DNA of 64,000 nucleotides from Hyphomicrobiales bacterium (GTDB lineage: Bacteria > Pseudomonadota > Alphaproteobacteria > Rhizobiales > Rhizobiaceae), in the NCBI GenBank assembly GCA_900473805.1, contig UCMS01000011.1, positions 145,295 to 209,294 on the forward strand, read 5' to 3'. Under the pieces are notes generated by a model. The model was not told the DNA's origin. It searched no databases and saw nothing but the letters and a program-made list of their open reading frames with translations. Of this stretch, positions 9,368 through 17,985 are shown piece by piece (within the stretch, counting starts at the first letter, position 1; the number at the start of each line of letters is the position of its first letter). A program made the position numbers and the translations under genes.

Positions 9368-10093
9368 TCAGGCCTCCGGCAGAGCCGCAAGTGAAGCGCT
9401 CGTCTGGAACAGACGCGCACGCGAACCGGTCAGATGGGCATGCATGAGTTCTTTAGCCCGGGCGCCTTCGCCTGCCGCAATCGCCATCGCAATCGCTTCG
9501 TGCTCGGCAAACACCCGCGACAGCCCGGCCGTGTCACGCTTGACTGAGACGCCATGGAAACGCATGCCGACGGCAATATGGTCCTTCAGGGCTTCCATAG
9601 CCGTCGAGAAGTAAGTGTTGTTGGCGGCCCGTGCGATGGCGAGATGGAACTGGAAATCCGCATCCTCCCGATGCGCCTGGCGATTGGTCGCGTCTCGCAT
9701 GAGTTCGAGAGCTTCGCGGATCGCCAGGAGCGCGGCCGGCGTATGGCGCATGGCAGCCGCTTCTGCCGCGGCCGGCTCGAGCGTCAGGCGAAACTCGTAG
9801 CAGTTGAGAAGGTCCGCGACATTCTCCAACTGCCCGAAGCCGAGAGGTTGTTTCATACCGACAGACCGCACGAAGCTGCCGGCACCCCGCCGCGAGTAAA
9901 TAAAACCCTGCTCGCGCAGCCGGCGCAGGGCTTCACGGATAATGGGACGCGATACCTCGAACTCGATTGCCAGATCATGTTCGGTCGGCAGCCGCTCATC
10001 CGGCTGGTAAGACCCCGACTTGATCGCCCGATGCATGCGCTCGAAAACCAGATCCGCAAGGCTCTTGCGCGCTGTTCCGCTCTGCAGTCCCAT
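9368..10093 (-). CDS. GntR/FadR-family transcriptional regulator (FCD domain)
   Basis: A 241-residue regulator. The N-terminal winged helix-turn-helix shows LPTEHDLAIEFEVSRPIIREAL near residues 34-55 and a beta-wing ending in RRGAGSFV. The C-terminal FCD domain has the metal/ligand motif region FRLTLEPAAAEAAA and DADFQFHLAIARAANN. The ATG at 10093 lies two bases beyond the stop of the upstream kinase gene, so the kinase and regulator are cotranscribed; longer in-frame starts lie inside the kinase gene. It probably responds to the acid sugar or its phosphate and represses this locus. The operator was not identified with confidence. Confidence 0.9.
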   Translation of the reverse strand: MGLQSGTARKSLADLVFERMHRAIKSGSYQPDERLPTEHDLAIEFEVSRPIIREALRRLREQGFIYSRRGAGSFVRSVGMKQPLGFGQLENVADLLNCYEFRLTLEPAAAEAAAMRHTPAALLAIREALELMRDATNRQAHREDADFQFHLAIARAANNTYFSTAMEALKDHIAVGMRFHGVSVKRDTAGLSRVFAEHEAIAMAIAAGEGARAKELMHAHLTGSRARLFQTSASLAALPEA

Positions 10094-10095
10094 TG

Positions 10096-11124
10096 TCAGC
10101 GCCTGCCCCCATGCAGTTTTTCGGCGAGCTTCACCAAAGTGTCCGGCTGCCCGAATCCACCGGACTTGGCGATGATACACCGGCCTTTGGCATGAGCCAG
10201 CCCTAGGCCGGGCATGCATTCGCCCTCCAGACGGAAACAGTCGATGCCCATATGATCCAGAACAACTTCGGCCGTCGCACCGCCACACAGGAGCACGGTT
10301 CGCGCCTTGCTCGTCAAGCGCGGATGGACGCTCAGCGCGAGGTTTTCCGAAACCGTCTCGGATGAGATCTGCGCTTCACCCTTGGTCGCCTGTACAAGGA
10401 TCGCAGGGGCCGAATTTCGCGCAGAAGGCGCCACGACGCCGTTTGGAGCGGGATTGTAAGCGACCATATCGAGACGCCGCAATTGCTCGACCTGTTCGTT
10501 TGTAATCCGGTCATGCGAGCCAATGACGAACAGTGCAGCTCCCACAGGCGGAGTGATCAACTCCGCATTGGCCCGCCCCGTCATGCGGGATGCGAGTGCC
10601 TCGGCAAGCCCCCTTGCTCCGACCAGAAGATCGACATCGCTGGCCTCCGCCGCGTCCAGCGCCCTGACCAGGTCATCAGCTTCCACCGTATCGGGAATGA
10701 GCGCGCGGGCCGCATGATCCCCCAGCATGTCCGCAATCGGGATTGGAGAGGCAACGCCGAAACCCTCGATCGATCCGTTGCGAACGATCCGTTCAAACGC
10801 AGGAATAGCGGGGGCGACCAAGGCACGCCGATAGAAAATTGCCTCCAATTCAGCGGAAATGTGACCCTTCAGCCGAGAGTCGATCTTCTTGAACAAGCGA
10901 ACGCGCTCAGGAAGATGCTCGATAACCTGTCGCATCGACTGGAAGGCCTCCTGCGGAGACTTCTCACGGCTCGCCAAGTTGATCGAAAGGACATCCGGTG
11001 ACAAAGCCAGGACATCAGCGACAGCACCGAGTTTCAGGGCAACTTCCGTGTGAAGTCCACGCGCCGCGAAAGGCGCGGCCGTATCCAGTGCGCCGGTGAG
11101 ATCGTCGGCAACGATGACGAGCAC
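10096..11124 (-). CDS. Four-carbon acid sugar kinase (DUF1537 family)
   Basis: ATP-dependent kinase of 342 residues that phosphorylates the terminal hydroxyl of threonate/erythronate-like acids. The N-terminal substrate domain has VADDLTGALDTAAPFA and KKIDSRLKGH. The C-terminal ATP domain has CGGATAEVVL and ending motifs PGLGLAHAKG and IIAKSGGFG. It is shorter than the usual family length of about 420. The start is GTG with TAGGAG seven bases upstream. Established work on DUF1537 links these kinases with PdxA2-type dehydrogenases, and pdxA2 lies 2 kb away. Together they would convert the acid sugar to a triose phosphate. Confidence 0.88.
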   Translation of the reverse strand: MLVIVADDLTGALDTAAPFAARGLHTEVALKLGAVADVLALSPDVLSINLASREKSPQEAFQSMRQVIEHLPERVRLFKKIDSRLKGHISAELEAIFYRRALVAPAIPAFERIVRNGSIEGFGVASPIPIADMLGDHAARALIPDTVEADDLVRALDAAEASDVDLLVGARGLAEALASRMTGRANAELITPPVGAALFVIGSHDRITNEQVEQLRRLDMVAYNPAPNGVVAPSARNSAPAILVQATKGEAQISSETVSENLALSVHPRLTSKARTVLLCGGATAEVVLDHMGIDCFRLEGECMPGLGLAHAKGRCIIAKSGGFGQPDTLVKLAEKLHGGRR

Positions 11125-11143
11125 GAAAAGGCTCCTAGTTGTT

Positions 11144-11162
11144 ATCTTTACGCAAAAAAGAT
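11144..11162. promoter_or_regulatory. Inverted repeat upstream of the DUF1537 kinase
   Basis: ATCTTT and AAAGAT are 6-base perfect arms with a 7-base spacer, 20-38 bases before the GTG start of the kinase gene. The position suits an operator for the FadR-like regulator of the same operon. Six-base arms in A/T-rich DNA can arise by chance. Confidence 0.25.
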
Positions 11163-11273
11163 GCCTTTATTTTCATAGGAATGCAATCTTCAACTAACAA
11201 ATCTTTGATGAAATCGTCAACGACCGCGGGTCTGATATTGCCCCATTTTCATTACAGTTCTCGGGGGAATCCT

Positions 11274-11415
11274 GAGTGTCCATCTGGCCATGCGACTCTG
11301 AGCGAACGACGAGAACAGGGACTCATTCAGGCGCTCGTCGAAAACTCTGCCGTTGACGCTTTAAACAAAGCCGTTCTGCATTGGCTGCGGGCAGCGATGG
11401 AGTGCCAGTAAAGCT
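11274..11415 (-). pseudogene. IS3-family transposase (orfB) remnant
   Basis: On the minus strand the frames read WHSIAARS, then after a one-base shift MQNGFV-stop-SVNGRVFDERLNESLFSSFA. This matches the end of the DDE integrase core of IS3-family OrfB proteins, whose consensus is [21 protein letters not shown]. The codon for the catalytic Glu (the E of FIESFNGR) is now TAA. About 45 codons remain, with no terminal repeats or orfA recognised. It is a dead fragment in the gap between the acid-sugar and siderophore loci and marks past insertion there. Confidence 0.7.
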
Positions 11416-11718
11416 CGGCCTCCTTTCACGCGCGGGGGACACGAGGCTGTTTGTCCAAGCGCTCAGGCTGACGCCCAGCTTTATCCCAGTGGTCAGTTCG
11501 CGATCGAACGGCAGGTGATAAGTCTTGGTCAAAGCCCTAAACGGGATCACACCCCCGTGTCGGCACCGCGGGACGCCGAAAAAGCGCTCTCGCTCATAGA
11601 CGGAGGGATCGAGAACCACGATTGAATCGGATGTGCACGGAGAACCCACCGCCCCCCTTATCCAGCAGCGTCAGGATATTGAAGTTGATGGCGAACTGCG
11701 AACGCGCGCACCTGACAG
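11416..11718. other. Intergenic stretch without a recognisable gene
   Basis: With the IS3 remnant this completes the 594-bp gap between the kinase gene and the fhuC-like gene. All six frames hold only short frames without family signal. It is probably decayed mobile-element DNA. The end of the siderophore operon lies here, but no clear terminator hairpin was seen. Confidence 0.5.
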
Positions 11719-12525
11719 TCAACAAAGCAATGCCGACGGACGACCGCCGTCATCTGGATGATGGATGTTGAAATCCACCCCGTATATGCGCTTGAGGTGA
11801 TCGGGCGTCATGATCTCGCGCGGCGATCCTCTGGCGATGAGGCTCCCGTCCCGGAGCGCAATGATCTCATCGCAGTAGCGGCTCGCCATGTTGACGTCGT
11901 GGAGAACCATGACGACAGACAGCCCCCTTGCCCTGGTGAGTTGATGGACGAGATCGAGAACCGCGATCTGGTGGGCGATATCGAGTGCCGAAATGGGTTC
12001 ATCGAGCAGCAGACATTTCGTATCCTGTGCGACGAGTGCGGCAATCCAAGCGCGCTGCTGTTCGCCCCCGGACAAGGTTTCGACGGAACGATCCGCAAAC
12101 GTCGTCATGCGGGTGAGTTCGAGTGCTTCACCGACCTTCTCCTCATCCAGTCTGCCAAAAGTGCCAAGAGGACCATGCCAGGGATAACGTCCGAACTTGA
12201 CGAGTTCGCGGACGCTGGTTCCGGCGGGCACCGGCGTCTGTTGGGGGAGGTAAGCAAGCTGTCTGGCGAATTCGCGATTCGACCAGGTTTCCAGCAGGCG
12301 TCCGTCAAACAGAATTCGTCCGGTGCTGGGCCTGATCTGCCGGGCCAGCAACCGCACCAGGGTGGACTTGCCTGACCCGTTGTGTCCGATGAGACCGATG
12401 GTTTTGCCCGCCACAACGTCAAGGTCCAGCGGCCGCAGGATGGTGCGGCCGGTAACGGTGAAAGAAATCCCCTGCAAGGAGAACTTCGGCTCCATCTGTG
12501 CGGGGACCGGGGCTGGAAGCGGCAT
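11719..12525 (-). CDS. fhuC: Fe(III)-siderophore ABC transporter ATP-binding protein, FhuC-like
   Basis: ATPase of a siderophore importer, 268 residues. Walker A GHNGSGKS lies near residues 48-55, the Q-loop region contains LPQQTPVPAGTSVRELVKFG with the FhuC-typical GRYPWHG, the signature is LSGGEQQR, and Walker B is CLLLDEPISALD with the switch His in VLHDVNMA. The ATG at 12525 has AGGAGA nine bases upstream. It is the last gene of the operon, 60 bp after the fused permease. The FhuC motifs plus a fused FhuB-type permease point to hydroxamate siderophores. Confidence 0.92.
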   Translation of the reverse strand: MPLPAPVPAQMEPKFSLQGISFTVTGRTILRPLDLDVVAGKTIGLIGHNGSGKSTLVRLLARQIRPSTGRILFDGRLLETWSNREFARQLAYLPQQTPVPAGTSVRELVKFGRYPWHGPLGTFGRLDEEKVGEALELTRMTTFADRSVETLSGGEQQRAWIAALVAQDTKCLLLDEPISALDIAHQIAVLDLVHQLTRARGLSVVMVLHDVNMASRYCDEIIALRDGSLIARGSPREIMTPDHLKRIYGVDFNIHHPDDGGRPSALLC

Positions 12526-12585
12526 GGGAATATGTCTCCTGCTATCGCTAAAATAGAACGGATGGCACCGACAAGGGCTAGCTGC

Positions 12586-14526
12586 TCACTGTCTCTGCTG
12601 ACGGCGCAGTTGCCAGAGGAACGAGGGGCCGGCGACGAGCGCGGCCAGCAGGCTCGGCGAAAGCGCCCAGGGCCAGACGAGATTACGGCTCAGCCACTCT
12701 GCAAGCGTCATCAGCAATGCGCCGATGAGACCGCTGGCAAGGCTTGCCCCTGCTGTCCTGCGAAAACCCAGGATCGCGGCGGCATGAGGCACCATCAGGC
12801 CGATGAAACTGATTGGGCCGACAACCATGGTGCCGGCGGCCGTCAGGATCGCGGCGAGAGCGATACCGGTCGCGCGCACCACGGCCACACGCAGGCCGAA
12901 CCCCGTGGATGCTGCATCGCCCAGCGTTATCAGGTCCATCGGCCGATGGAGCAAAAGGCAGCCGACGAGACCGGCACAACCCATCAGGCATGCAGCGACC
13001 GACGTTGCGAGATCCACGCCTGCGGTCATGCCGGCAAACCATCCGAGGAGCGCAGCACCTCTTTGTCCGCCGCCGGCAAGCGCGATGACGAGCATGGCAT
13101 TCGCCATGCTTGCGAGACCGACGCCGAGCAGCAGCATGCGCGTGGGTTCAAAACGCGCTCGAAGCCCGAGCAAGGTCACGACCAACAGGGCGGCAATGGC
13201 ACCCGTCGAGGTGACCGCCAGTTTCGTAGCAACCCCGAGCGTCGGCAGGATGACAAAGGCGATGGCAAGAGCAAGGCCCGCGCCGTGGCTGATGCCGAGA
13301 AGATCGGGGCTGGCAAGGGGATTGCGCAGCAAACGCTGCAAGATGAAACCGGCCACAGCGAGGCAGAGACCGGCGCCGCTTGCGGCGAGGAGCGGCGGGA
13401 GACGCCAAAGCCAGACCAGAGCCAGATCGTCCGGCCCCGCCAGTGACCATCCTTGCGGTCCCCGCCCCACGATTGCCGCGATTGCAAATGCAGCCGATAG
13501 AAGCAGGACCAAGATCATCAACCGCTTGCCGCCCGCCTCGCTCCGCGTCGCAAAGGCGAGCATGAGCGGCCGTGGCGCGTTGATCGGCGTCCTTCGCGCG
13601 AGAACGACCAGCAAAGGTCCTGCCAGCAGGCCTGCAGCCGCACCGACCGGCAGATCGCCGAGCACGCTTGAAAGCACGCGCATGACCTGGTCCGTCAGCA
13701 GGAGAAGAAGGGCCCCCGTCACCGCACTGCAGATCAATCCCGCATGGGGCTTACGCCAAATGGCGCGTGCAAGCGCCGGGGCGGCCAGTCCCACAAGGCC
13801 GATCTGGCCGAACTCCGCTGTAACGAACGCGGCCAGCAACGAAGCGATGAGAAGCAACATCAGCTTCACCGTCCGCACCGGAAGACCGAGGCTCGCTGCC
13901 GCACCATCACCGAGGGAGAGCAGCCGTAACGGTCGTTCCAGGAGAAGAAGCGGACCGAGCGAGAAAGCGGCAAGCAGCGCCAGACGAAGCGATGGTCCCC
14001 AGCCACTCTGCTGCAGCGAACCGGCCTGCCAAGTCAGGAGATTGCTCAGAAAATCATGATTGAAAAGGACAAGGCCAGCATAGGCAGCGTTGCAGAAGAG
14101 ATTGATCATCACACCGGCCAGCACCAGTGTCTGGGACGAAAGATGCGGCCCCCAGGCAACGGCGAAAGCCGTCGCAAGCGCAATCATGGCCCCGGCGAGC
14201 GCCACGATCTGATACCCGTTCGACCAAAAGGCCGGGGCGAAGACCAGCGATGCGGCGAGGAGAAGTGACGCTCCCCCGGAGATGCCGAGGAGTGACGGTT
14301 CGGCAAGCGGATTGTCAAAGGTTCGCTGGAACACGCCGCCTGCCAACCCCAGCAGGCAGCCGGAAACCAGCGCGGCCGCAATGCGCGGCAAAGTCGCGTA
14401 GAAGAGGATGGCCGGTTCTTTGACTTGGACGATGGCCAGCACGGCAAGTGCAAGAGCTGGCAAAGCCAGGAGGCAGATCAGGAGGAATCCACGCGGATGA
14501 CCCCGTCCGGCAAGGGCGATGCTCAT
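12586..14526 (-). CDS. fhuB: Fused Fe(III)-siderophore ABC transporter permease, FhuB-like
   Basis: About 646 residues forming two tandem FecCD permease halves (roughly 1-320 and 340-646), like E. coli FhuB at 660. Each half carries the FecCD coupling region: first GLAGGVFQRTFDNPLAEPSLLGISGG and LVGLAAPALARAIW, second ILQRLLRNPLASPDLLGISHG and FIGLMVPHAAAILG. A longer frame opens at 14598, but the ATG at 14526 overlaps the binding-protein stop by 4 bp and leads straight into the first membrane helix. One chain supplies the whole membrane channel, so no partner permease is needed. Confidence 0.93.
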   Translation of the reverse strand: MSIALAGRGHPRGFLLICLLALPALALAVLAIVQVKEPAILFYATLPRIAAALVSGCLLGLAGGVFQRTFDNPLAEPSLLGISGGASLLLAASLVFAPAFWSNGYQIVALAGAMIALATAFAVAWGPHLSSQTLVLAGVMINLFCNAAYAGLVLFNHDFLSNLLTWQAGSLQQSGWGPSLRLALLAAFSLGPLLLLERPLRLLSLGDGAAASLGLPVRTVKLMLLLIASLLAAFVTAEFGQIGLVGLAAPALARAIWRKPHAGLICSAVTGALLLLLTDQVMRVLSSVLGDLPVGAAAGLLAGPLLVVLARRTPINAPRPLMLAFATRSEAGGKRLMILVLLLSAAFAIAAIVGRGPQGWSLAGPDDLALVWLWRLPPLLAASGAGLCLAVAGFILQRLLRNPLASPDLLGISHGAGLALAIAFVILPTLGVATKLAVTSTGAIAALLVVTLLGLRARFEPTRMLLLGVGLASMANAMLVIALAGGGQRGAALLGWFAGMTAGVDLATSVAACLMGCAGLVGCLLLHRPMDLITLGDAASTGFGLRVAVVRATGIALAAILTAAGTMVVGPISFIGLMVPHAAAILGFRRTAGASLASGLIGALLMTLAEWLSRNLVWPWALSPSLLAALVAGPSFLWQLRRQQRQ

Positions 14527-15404
14527 GGTGTACCTGCTTCGAATGGGACTTGAAGCGCACGCGCCAAAGCCTCGGCAAGATGAAGTGTCGAAAGACATCC
14601 CCCGAACGGATAGAATTGCTGCATGGGCACGACGCGTCCTTCACGAACCGGGGGAAGCCGATGCCAGAGCTGGCTATCGCCCAGCGCCCTGTTCGTCTGC
14701 GGGGCAAGTGACGGGATCTCAATCTGCATGAAGACGGCATCGTCCAGCGCCATCAGCTGATCGAACCCGACCTGGATGAAACCATTGGCATTGGTTGGTC
14801 CCTGCCACGCATTTCGCAGACCCAGACGGGTGACCACAGACCCGGGCATGCTGCCATTGCCGTAGACCATGGCGCGGCTGCCGCTCTGGTCCGGCAGCAA
14901 GATGCAAACCGGCCGCGCTGGTGAAACGGTGGCGGCAAGGCTCTGCATTCGCTGCTCTATGTTTGACAAGACGGCCTCGACCTGACTCAACGGAAGGCCC
15001 GCAGCGCGCCCGCACTGACGCAGAATGGCTGCCGCCCGCCCGTAGGCCTTATCGCCTGTCATCTCCTCGACAACCTCGACACGCGCGATCTCTTTCAGGC
15101 GTGGCGTCATGAACAGGCTTGCAGCGCCGATGAAAATGAGGTCCGGACGGAGCCTGTCCAGCAGTTCCAGATTGACTTCCCAGAAGGGCCCGATGTCGTG
15201 GGTCGCGACGGGCAAGACTTGCGGCATGCGTTGGTTATAGTAGCCAGTGTCGGCAACGGCGAGCGGCACGACCCCCAAGGCAAGAAGAGACTCGGCGGCA
15301 GCCCAATCCACCGCGGCGATGCGCATTGCGTCTTTGGCAAGAACCGGCATCGAAGGCAGAGATGCGGCAAGGCTACCGGTGATGAAGAAGCGTCTGTTCA
15401 ACAT
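14523..15404 (-). CDS. fhuD: Siderophore ABC transporter periplasmic binding protein, FhuD-like
   Basis: About 293 residues, a class III (TroA-like) binding protein delivering ferric siderophore to the FhuB-like channel. The N-terminus NRRFFITGSLAASLPSMPVLA is a twin-arginine signal, as in E. coli FhuD. Family features are RIAAVDWAAAESLLALGVVPLAVAD, GPFWEVNLELLDRLRPDLIF, and a C-terminal half with VGFDQLMALDDAVFMQIE. The ATG at 15404 directly precedes the Tat motif; the longer frame to 15452 adds no signal. It overlaps fhuB by 4 bp and lies 44 bp downstream of the receptor gene. Confidence 0.9.
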   Translation of the reverse strand: MLNRRFFITGSLAASLPSMPVLAKDAMRIAAVDWAAAESLLALGVVPLAVADTGYYNQRMPQVLPVATHDIGPFWEVNLELLDRLRPDLIFIGAASLFMTPRLKEIARVEVVEEMTGDKAYGRAAAILRQCGRAAGLPLSQVEAVLSNIEQRMQSLAATVSPARPVCILLPDQSGSRAMVYGNGSMPGSVVTRLGLRNAWQGPTNANGFIQVGFDQLMALDDAVFMQIEIPSLAPQTNRALGDSQLWHRLPPVREGRVVPMQQFYPFGGCLSTLHLAEALARALQVPFEAGTP

Positions 15405-15448
15405 GACATTCGTTAAGGCGCGACCTTGCGGCCGCGCCTTCCCCAATC

Positions 15449-17869
15449 TCAAAAGTCGATGGTCAGTTTGCCCATAACGCGACGCCGATCGCCCTGATAG
15501 CAGGAGTAGCTCGCATCGCAGGTGGTGAAATACTTCTTGTCGAACAGGTTGGTCGCATTCACGGAGACCTTCGCTTGCTCGTTGATCTGGTAACTTGCCC
15601 CAAGGTCGATCAGTGTCCGGCCGGGGACCGAGAACGTGTTGGCATTGTTGCCATAGACCTTGCCGACATATCGAACGCCGGCCCCGACCGATGCGCCTTC
15701 CAGGAGGCCCGTCTCGAACGTGTAGTTCAACCAGGCCGAGGACTGCTGTTCCGGCACGAGCATCGGGCGCTTCCCGACATTGCCGGTCGCATCGCGTGTG
15801 ATTTCCGCATCGGTGTATGTGTAGGAACCGACAAAATCCCAGCCGCCGCCGAGACTGACCTTGCCCTCGAATTCCAGACCGCGCGACGCGATCTCGCCCG
15901 TTGCCACGGCAAAGCCGTTCGAGAGATAATTGAGAACATTCGTCTTCTCGATATCGAAATATGCGATCGTGAAGAGCCCATCAAAGCCCGTAGGCTGATA
16001 TTTCACGCCGACTTCCCATTGCCGGCCGTTGGATGGATCAAAGGTATTTCCGTTCTCATCCACGCCGCTGTTCGGAACGAAAGACTGGGAGTAGCTGATA
16101 TAGGGGGCAAGACCAAACGAGGAGACGTAGCTCAGGCCAGCGCGACCGGAAAAGCTGCCGACATCAACATTGGTATCAGCACCGGTCAGGCGGTTATGGG
16201 TGTCCAAGTCGAGCCAGTCATACCGACCGCCCAGAGTTGCGACGAAGCCATCGCCGAATTTGATCTGGTCCTGAGCGTAGATGCCTGTTTGGCTGTAGCG
16301 CTCCGTATAGCTGATTATAGGTGTCGTCGGCACCGGAACGGTGACGCCATAGACCGGCGTATAGGGGTTGAGTGATGGCGCAGATCCCTGAAAACGCTGA
16401 ACGTCCGCATCAGACCAACTGTAGTCGATGCCGAACAGTGCCTGATGTGACAACGCCCCCGTCTCGAATTCCGCCAAGGCCTGGTTGTCGATCGTGAAGG
16501 CATCGAAGCTTTCGTCGAAATGTCGCGCGATACGATCAAGGCCCGACGCTCCGAGGCCGGACAGGAAAAGGTTGTCGAGCGTGAAGTCGACATGTCCGTA
16601 CCGCGCGTTCTGGCGGAAGGTCCAGGTCTCATCGAAGCGATGCTCGAACTCATAGCCGATGCTTTGTTGCTCCTGGGTGCTCTGGTTGAAATTGGGATCG
16701 CCGAGAAGGATGTTCGTCGGCGTGAAAAGCATGATCGTGCCGCCGCTCTTATCCTTGAGCGCCTGACCGGTCACCGTCAGCGTTGTGTCCTCGTCGGGCT
16801 TCCAGGTCACAGCGGGCTGAATCATCAGCCGGTCGTCGCCGATATCCGCTCCGTTCGAGTATTCGAACTGGGTGTTGGCATTTCTGGCGACACCGATCAC
16901 TCGGTAAAGAATGCTCTCGTCCTCATTGGCGGCGCCGCCAATATCGAACGCGGCCTGCTTGCGATCATGACTTCCGTACTGAAGCTCGATCTGGCGCACA
17001 TCGGTTTCTGTCGGCTTCTTGGAGGTCTTGTTGACGATGCCACCGGCATCACTTTGTCCGTAAAGCGCCGAGGACGGCCCCCGCAAAACCTCGACGCTGT
17101 TCAGCGCGTAGGGATCGGTCCGGAAAAAGCTGTAGCTACTGGACACCTGCCGCAAACCGTCAAGGTAAGAGCTCGTGGCCTGGGCGTTGAAGCCACGCAT
17201 CATGATCCAATCATACCCCTTCGGATCGGGACCATAGGTTTCGATGGCAACACCCGGAACGTATCGTAGCGCCTCCGAGACACTTTGCGCATTCTGCGCT
17301 TGCAGTTGTTTGCGACCAACAACCGATACCGATTGCGGCACTTCGATCAGGGAAGCGCTGGCCTTCAACGCACCCAACGAGCGGGATGGGACGAATGTAT
17401 CGACGCCGTTGCTCTCCCCCGCAACGAGGATCGGATCGAGCACGGTCGTTCCGCCAGCCGAAACACCCCCTGCATCCACCGCCTGCGGGTCGACGAGAGC
17501 CGCCGAGCCCGCTCCGCTGATCCGGACTGTAATACCCGTGCCCTGCACGAGTTGCTGCAACGCCGCCGACGGCGTAAGACTGCCGGAGACGGCGGCCGAG
17601 GTCTTGCCGGCTGCGAGTGCCGAGGAATAACTGATCTGCCAGCCGCTCTGACGAATGAAAGTGTTGATGGCAGCAGAGAGCGGCTGGGCGGGAATTTGGA
17701 AGCTGACGGTTTCTGTCGCGTTTGTGACTACCCGCGCCTGCGCATGGGCGGCAGCCGGAAGAAGTCCCGCAACGCAGGCGAGAATGCTGGACGCCAGAAG
17801 CACCTTTGTTCTTTGACGGCGTCGCTCGTAGGCACCCATGTCGACACGTGAATTTTTCCCCGAAACCAT
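15449..17869 (-). CDS. TonB-dependent siderophore receptor with STN signalling domain
   Basis: Outer-membrane ferric-siderophore receptor of about 806 residues. Order: signal peptide ending near AAAHAQA, STN domain (residues about 50-120, starting VSFQIPAQPLSAAINTFIRQ), TonB-box region DPILVAG, plug (EVPQSVSVVGRKQLQAQN to IVNKTSKKP), then a 22-strand barrel ending in KYFTTCDASYSCYQGDRRRVMGKLTIDF. The STN domain marks a transducer that signals to FecR-type proteins, fitting the two genes upstream. The start at 17869 has GGA at a 5-base spacing; the alternative at 17839 lacks a ribosome site. The receptor resembles FhuA/FoxA types, so hydroxamates are likely, but the ligand is inferred. Confidence 0.93.
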   Translation of the reverse strand: MVSGKNSRVDMGAYERRRQRTKVLLASSILACVAGLLPAAAHAQARVVTNATETVSFQIPAQPLSAAINTFIRQSGWQISYSSALAAGKTSAAVSGSLTPSAALQQLVQGTGITVRISGAGSAALVDPQAVDAGGVSAGGTTVLDPILVAGESNGVDTFVPSRSLGALKASASLIEVPQSVSVVGRKQLQAQNAQSVSEALRYVPGVAIETYGPDPKGYDWIMMRGFNAQATSSYLDGLRQVSSSYSFFRTDPYALNSVEVLRGPSSALYGQSDAGGIVNKTSKKPTETDVRQIELQYGSHDRKQAAFDIGGAANEDESILYRVIGVARNANTQFEYSNGADIGDDRLMIQPAVTWKPDEDTTLTVTGQALKDKSGGTIMLFTPTNILLGDPNFNQSTQEQQSIGYEFEHRFDETWTFRQNARYGHVDFTLDNLFLSGLGASGLDRIARHFDESFDAFTIDNQALAEFETGALSHQALFGIDYSWSDADVQRFQGSAPSLNPYTPVYGVTVPVPTTPIISYTERYSQTGIYAQDQIKFGDGFVATLGGRYDWLDLDTHNRLTGADTNVDVGSFSGRAGLSYVSSFGLAPYISYSQSFVPNSGVDENGNTFDPSNGRQWEVGVKYQPTGFDGLFTIAYFDIEKTNVLNYLSNGFAVATGEIASRGLEFEGKVSLGGGWDFVGSYTYTDAEITRDATGNVGKRPMLVPEQQSSAWLNYTFETGLLEGASVGAGVRYVGKVYGNNANTFSVPGRTLIDLGASYQINEQAKVSVNATNLFDKKYFTTCDASYSCYQGDRRRVMGKLTIDF

Positions 17870-17953
17870 GCTCGTCCAAACCCTCTGTAGCAGAACCTGA
17901 GGACAGATGCGCGTCACGCGCGATCCAGCCCTTCTGTCAGCAAGGACGCAGCA

Positions 17954-17967
17954 CGGTTTGCAAACCG
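17954..17967. promoter_or_regulatory. Perfect 14-bp palindrome upstream of the TonB receptor gene
   Basis: CGGTTTGCAAACCG is self-complementary and lies 85 bp upstream of the receptor start, in the 116-bp gap after the FecR-type gene. A run of seven A's follows on the plus strand, so on the transcribed (minus) strand the T-run precedes the stem; it is therefore not a terminator for this operon. A protein-binding site is more likely. Confidence 0.4.
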
Positions 17968-17985
17968 GCAAAAAAAGTTGAAGAT

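Noticed and set aside
12382..13446. Plus-strand frame of about 354 codons within the siderophore permease
   Set aside because: Antisense to the fused FhuB-like gene. Its translation is rich in Arg, Gln and His without hydrophobic structure or family motifs.
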